The notes under the pieces were generated by a model. That model ran no database searches. It worked only from the letters and a program-made list of their open reading frames with translations, and was not told the origin of the DNA. This document shows, one piece after another, positions 16,498 to 19,553 of a stretch of DNA of 19,553 nt. The DNA is from Cellvibrionales bacterium UBA1963. Lineage in GTDB: Bacteria; Pseudomonadota; Gammaproteobacteria; Pseudomonadales; UBA7434. Within the stretch, counting starts at the first letter, position 1. Each line of letters begins with the position of its first letter. The DNA lies in the NCBI GenBank assembly GCA_002336035.1, contig DDED01000153.1, forward strand, positions 16,833-36,385, in the 5' to 3' direction. The translations under genes and the position numbers were made by a program.

Positions 16498-17108
16498 CAA
16501 TGTTTTATAAAATGACTTTGTATAATCGATTGGCTTAAAGTTGAAGCGCCATAAGAAAATGCAGTGACTCGATAAATTAACTTAGCATCAGCTGAGTTCG
16601 ACCCTCGATAAAGTGAGGTGTCCGAATCCATGGCACTCGCACCATTACCAATATATTCAATAATACACCTGGGTGATAAAGCTGGCTTGTAGAGTTCATC
16701 ATCTGAGGGTCTCAAGCTAGCCTGCTTCGAGCTAAACCCATGTTGAAGCCAGAACCCTTGATCTAACCACCATTGTTTAGGCATCTGATTCACATCAATA
16801 ATACGGTACGCCTCATTAATTAAGCCTATTAATTCACTTGTCTTATCGCGTTGCTCCAGATCAACCGTTGTTGTTTCTCGCAAATAATTTTCACACTCAC
16901 TTAATATCGATTCAGCAGACTGCAGAGCTATATTAGAATCCTGCATTTTGACTACCATTTTCTGCTCAAGGCTCGCAATATTTAGCGTTGCCATACCGAG
17001 CATTGTGACTAAAATTAATATTACCATTGAAAATATTAACACCATACCTTGCTCTCGTTTTGCAACGCCCATCTGACATATTCCTAGGGTTGGAATAACC
17101 TTATTCAT
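16497..17108 (-). CDS. pilX: PilX-type minor pilin
   Basis: 203-residue pilin-like protein: leader ending KREQG, then MVLIFSMVILILVTMLGMATLNIASLEQKMVVKMQD, followed by AFQAAE-like IALQSAESIL. This resembles PilX/GspK N-termini. Mature residue 5 is Phe, not Glu, a feature shared with GspK, the tip-most pseudopilin of type II secretion, so a tip position under PilY1 is plausible. The first ATG overlaps the pilW end by 8 nt and has CAGG close by. A second ATG at 17070-17072 has AGGA 9 nt upstream and would give the short leader MGVAKREQG; either may be used. The TGA overlaps the pilY1 ATG by one base. Confidence 0.88.
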   Translation of the reverse strand: MNKVIPTLGICQMGVAKREQGMVLIFSMVILILVTMLGMATLNIASLEQKMVVKMQDSNIALQSAESILSECENYLRETTTVDLEQRDKTSELIGLINEAYRIIDVNQMPKQWWLDQGFWLQHGFSSKQASLRPSDDELYKPALSPRCIIEYIGNGASAMDSDTSLYRGSNSADAKLIYRVTAFSYGASTLSQSIIQSHFIKH

Positions 17109-17958
17109 TGCTTACCTGGTTACGAAGTGCAATCGTCTGAATGTAGGTCTGATAAACATGGCCATTATCTAAACCAGAAATATCAACCATGGTATCTAAT
17201 AACAAAATAGCGTCAGACGCTCCTTCAAGAGGGCTGTTATCTGACTGAGTCAACAAACCTAACTTGACCCCTTTTACGTTTTCCCAATCACTCAACTCCA
17301 TCTGACTTGCATTGACATAACCATAGGTTTTTTGTTGGCCATTAATCCGGCTTACGGCATAAAGCAATTGCATAGCATAAACACCTTCAACAAGTACCAC
17401 ATTACGTGAAATATTATTTTCTAGAACGGCACAACGTAGCTGTCTGTTTGTATCAATATAAAAGGTCATGACTGATATTTGTGTCGCTGCAACGGCAACA
17501 CCACTGCAATCTAATAAGCTTTCATCATTTGAACCTTTTAGCCGTAAACTAAAACTATCATTATTAGAATTAGCCTGGAAAAGATTTGCATCTGTACTGT
17601 CACTGCCAACAATAACGGCTTGCGATTGAAATAAAGCAGTGCCCACCCACTGCTCATCAACAGCTAATCTATTGACTAATTCAGCGGCATAAATATCGCC
17701 CTCTAAAGCCGTTAATTCGCCGACATTTATAAACCCTGCTAATCGGGTTGACTGGCTGATAAAATGTAAGCCGAAGCGACCCGCTTGCTGGGCAATTAAT
17801 TGACCGTGAACCACATCTAACGCACGACGACTCGATATAACAATCTGAACAGCAACCATCAAGACCAATAACCCAATCGTCATCGCTATCATGAATTCAA
17901 TTATAGAAAAGCCAAATTGTTGAGGTGTTCGGCCGCTTCGATAAAAAGAGTCCCTCAT
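17101..17958 (-). CDS. pilW: PilW-type minor pilin
   Basis: 285-residue pilin-like protein. The 16-residue leader ends FG, then FSIIEFMIAMTIGLLVLMVAVQIVISSRRA has Glu at mature position 5. The stretch QQAGRFGLHFISQSTRLAGF is typical of PilW. The large C-terminal part contains two Cys (DCSGV and RCAVL). PilW joins PilV, PilX, FimU and PilE in the minor-pilin complex that primes pilus assembly and carries PilY1. The pilV TGA and pilW ATG overlap as ATGA (17955-17958), and the gene overlaps pilX by 8 nt, so the three are likely co-translated. Confidence 0.92.
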   Translation of the reverse strand: MRDSFYRSGRTPQQFGFSIIEFMIAMTIGLLVLMVAVQIVISSRRALDVVHGQLIAQQAGRFGLHFISQSTRLAGFINVGELTALEGDIYAAELVNRLAVDEQWVGTALFQSQAVIVGSDSTDANLFQANSNNDSFSLRLKGSNDESLLDCSGVAVAATQISVMTFYIDTNRQLRCAVLENNISRNVVLVEGVYAMQLLYAVSRINGQQKTYGYVNASQMELSDWENVKGVKLGLLTQSDNSPLEGASDAILLLDTMVDISGLDNGHVYQTYIQTIALRNQVSNE

Positions 17959-18500
17959 AGCTGAATCGATAATTCAACACAACCATCATTTGAAACGACT
18001 GAACAGGAGTGATCTAGCTGGCCGTCTCTGTTTTGGTCCCAAATAACAGCCAAATGTGTACTACTGGTGTCATCAATGTCAATTAACCCTTTTACTAAAG
18101 GGAGGCGATGCGATTGTAAACCTTGTTGCCATTGATGTAGCTCATAGCTCGCCAGTTGTGCTGCGGTGCATAAAGCCGTAGGGGAAATACATTGCACAAC
18201 ATTTTGATCTATATTGCCGTCAAATTGATAGGCAGTCATCCCGCCGTCAACCATAAACAATTTATTTATGCGCATTCGATCTGCCATGTCCGCTACAGCG
18301 ATATTCGCTTGGCTAATAAAATAAGCATTCTGTACATAGCGAATGCTCATGGTTTGTAAGCTAGCCATGCCTAAGACTCCAATGGCGAGAATAAACATCG
18401 CTATCATCGCTTCTATTAACAAGAAACCCTGCTGCTTGCATTCCTGAATTGACAGTCGCCTACCAACACTTTTGACAGAATAATGGTGTGCGCTATGCAT
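17955..18500 (-). CDS. pilV: PilV-type minor pilin
   Basis: 181-residue pilin-like protein. A long 25-residue leader ends KQQG; FLLIEAMIAMFILAIGVLGMASLQT follows, with Glu at mature position 5. The text after it (SQANIAVADMADRMRIN) is the usual PilV continuation. The C-terminal part has the Cys-containing WDQNRDGQLDHSCSVVSNDGC, including an acidic DxNxDGxxD stretch that could bind calcium. The leader is longer than usual, but no later conventional start gives a sensible leader. The ATG overlaps the fimU end by 8 nt, and the TGA overlaps pilW. Confidence 0.92.
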   Translation of the reverse strand: MHSAHHYSVKSVGRRLSIQECKQQGFLLIEAMIAMFILAIGVLGMASLQTMSIRYVQNAYFISQANIAVADMADRMRINKLFMVDGGMTAYQFDGNIDQNVVQCISPTALCTAAQLASYELHQWQQGLQSHRLPLVKGLIDIDDTSSTHLAVIWDQNRDGQLDHSCSVVSNDGCVELSIQL

Positions 18501-19032
18501 TACAATTCTCGCTCATACTATCAACTGGATAATATAAACTACCTGATGAAGTCAATTTTATCCGCCGGGAAGTCTGTTGATATTCATAATGACTTAAACA
18601 AATATCAAAAAATTGACTTTCACCAAGATGTCTTCCGGAAGGATTGAACATAATATGCTGTTGTTCACTATTGCCATTCATCACCACAGCGCTTTCACCC
18701 GAAGCAACATTAATAAGACGTTCTTGCTCACTTTCTCTTAGTCCAGAGCCATTGTCATCAACAAATATAATCCACCCATTAGACCAATCATCACCACAGA
18801 TAGATTGATCTGAACTCGGACAAATAGTAATAAATTGTTGACTATAAATGGCCTCTGCACGAGCAAAGTGAACAGCGTGAGAAAACCGGTCTCGAACAGT
18901 TCTTACCGCCTGATCATTCATTACTTGAATTAAATTGACCGAACCAATCATTACAAGTAAACCAATAATTGATAGCACACCCATTAACTCAAATAATGTA
19001 AATCCCCGATGAAACTTCAACATCATTAACAT
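18493..19032 (-). CDS. fimU: FimU-type minor pilin (GspH/FimT family)
   Basis: 179-residue GspH/FimT-family pilin, first gene of the pilus operon as fimU is in P. aeruginosa. The leader MLMMLKFHRG is followed by FTLFELMGVLSIIGLLVMIG, with Glu at mature position 5. Family marks: Cys71-Cys79 in CPSSDQSICGDDWSNGWIIF, VDDNGSGLRESEQE, NPSGR..., then Cys145 and Cys177 near the end. It lacks a C-terminal GRxR (SSGSLYY instead), unlike the plus-strand fimT, so I assign it the structural role: linking the tip complex to the major pilin. ATG codons at residues 1, 3 and 4 make the exact start uncertain. The ribosome-binding site is weak (ATGGG). It could equally be labelled a FimT/GspH protein. Confidence 0.88.
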   Translation of the reverse strand: MLMMLKFHRGFTLFELMGVLSIIGLLVMIGSVNLIQVMNDQAVRTVRDRFSHAVHFARAEAIYSQQFITICPSSDQSICGDDWSNGWIIFVDDNGSGLRESEQERLINVASGESAVVMNGNSEQQHIMFNPSGRHLGESQFFDICLSHYEYQQTSRRIKLTSSGSLYYPVDSMSENCNA

Positions 19033-19057
19033 AGCATGTAACCCATTCGTTTTTTAA

Positions 19058-19125
19058 TAGACGCACGTCTAAAGTGATAGATTCAAAGAATAGGTGCAGT
19101 GGCGACTATAAATTTATAAAGTCGC
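19058..19125. repeat. Two dyads in the ispH-fimU intergenic region
   Basis: Dyad A (19058-19071): TAGACG-CA-CGTCTA, 6-bp perfect arms. Dyad B (19102-19125): outer GCGAC/GTCGC arms enclosing a perfect 12-bp palindrome TATAAATTTATA plus AA. Their centres are 49 bp apart. Neither has a T run after it on the minus strand, so they are not typical ispH terminators, and they lie 26-93 bp before the fimU ATG, where operon control would act. No clear sigma70 pair and no AlgR-like CCGTTNGTC site was found. Confidence 0.45.
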
Positions 19126-19193
19126 GAAAAACTTGAACTTGGACTCAATTAAAAGATAAAAAATCCGCAGAATGTGAACTGAATCTTAAAAGA

Positions 19194-19553
19194 TTATTTA
19201 ACAGATGGGCGTAATTCTTTTGGCATGGAAAACGTAATGTTTTCTGGAATACCTATTTGTTGTTTGATCTGATTCGCACCAAGAGATTGCAGGTAAGCCA
19301 GCACTTCATCAACTAAAACCTCGGGAGCAGATGCACCTGCCGATACACCAATAGAAACCTTGTTCACTAGCCATTGAGGTTTAATATCAGTAGCACAGTC
19401 AATTAAATACGATTCAGTTCCTAATCGCTGGGCCAATTCACAGAGTCGATTTGAATTTGAACTAGTGGATGATCCAACCACTAAAAGCAGATCACATTGA
19501 CGAGACAATTCGCGAACAGCATCCTGTCGATTTTGTGTCGCATAACAAATATC
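19194..19553 (-). CDS. ispH: 4-hydroxy-3-methylbut-2-enyl diphosphate reductase, C-terminal part
   Basis: Iron-sulfur enzyme of the last step of the MEP isoprenoid pathway (HMBPP to IPP and DMAPP). The frame is open to the window edge and gives the last 119 residues; about 197 lie outside. The piece starts at DICYATQNRQ, whose Cys is the third [4Fe-4S] ligand (Cys197 in E. coli). The substrate-binding SSNSNRL and GVSAGASAPE follow, and it ends with the conserved MPKELRPSVK. It lies 161 bp upstream of fimU on the same strand. In P. aeruginosa ispH adjoins the same cluster but downstream of pilE, so the linkage is kept and the order changed. Confidence 0.95.
   Translation of the reverse strand, partial: DICYATQNRQDAVRELSRQCDLLLVVGSSTSSNSNRLCELAQRLGTESYLIDCATDIKPQWLVNKVSIGVSAGASAPEVLVDEVLAYLQSLGANQIKQQIGIPENITFSMPKELRPSVK

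Noticed and set aside
16498..16500. TTG start for pilY1
   Set aside because: An ATG follows immediately at 16495-16497 and overlaps the pilX stop as TGATG, the common coupling arrangement.

Overview
The window reads as chromosomal DNA of an AT-leaning gammaproteobacterium. The evidence is the enterobacterial-type (class II) ketol-acid reductoisomerase, the bamD/clpB/rluD/pgeF neighbourhood, and a Pseudomonas-style minor-pilin operon. I cannot name the genus from sequence alone. I see no insertion sequences, phage genes, CRISPR arrays, tRNA or rRNA. Almost every base belongs to a recognisable, intact housekeeping or type IV pilus gene; the two genes at the edges are cut by the window.

Left part (1-3796): branched-chain amino acid synthesis. 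The 3' part of ilvC (+) converges on ilvI-ilvH (-), which encode the acetolactate synthase catalytic and regulatory subunits. The two units meet at a perfect 15-bp-arm hairpin that can terminate both. ilvI and ilvH are 1 bp apart and probably translated together; a plausible sigma70 promoter lies upstream of ilvI.

Centre-left (3797-9443): envelope and protein quality control plus rRNA modification. clpB (-) has a good sigma32-like heat-shock promoter in the short gap behind bamD (-). bamD is divergent from rluD (+), whose end overlaps pgeF (+).

Centre (9582-11517): a hormone-sensitive-lipase-family esterase of unknown substrate and nadE (ammonia-dependent NAD synthetase), both +.

Right part (11642-19032): type IVa pilus tip and minor pilins. 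The minus-strand operon runs fimU-pilV-pilW-pilX-pilY1-pilY2-pilE. The first five genes overlap by 1-8 nt, which implies tight co-translation; short gaps precede pilY2 and pilE. These products should form the priming and tip complex (FimU, PilV, PilW, PilX, PilE) with the large adhesin/mechanosensor PilY1. A second GspH/FimT-family pilin gene lies on the plus strand, tail to tail with pilE, sharing a CTAG that holds both stop codons. It has a C-terminal GKTR resembling the GRxR DNA-binding motif of FimT, which FimU here lacks, so it is the better candidate for DNA uptake. The window ends in the 3' part of ispH (-), upstream of fimU.

I did not find an undescribed system. The most useful leads are the FimT/FimU division of labour, the unexplained dyads near fimT and between ispH and fimU, and the heat-shock promoter of clpB.
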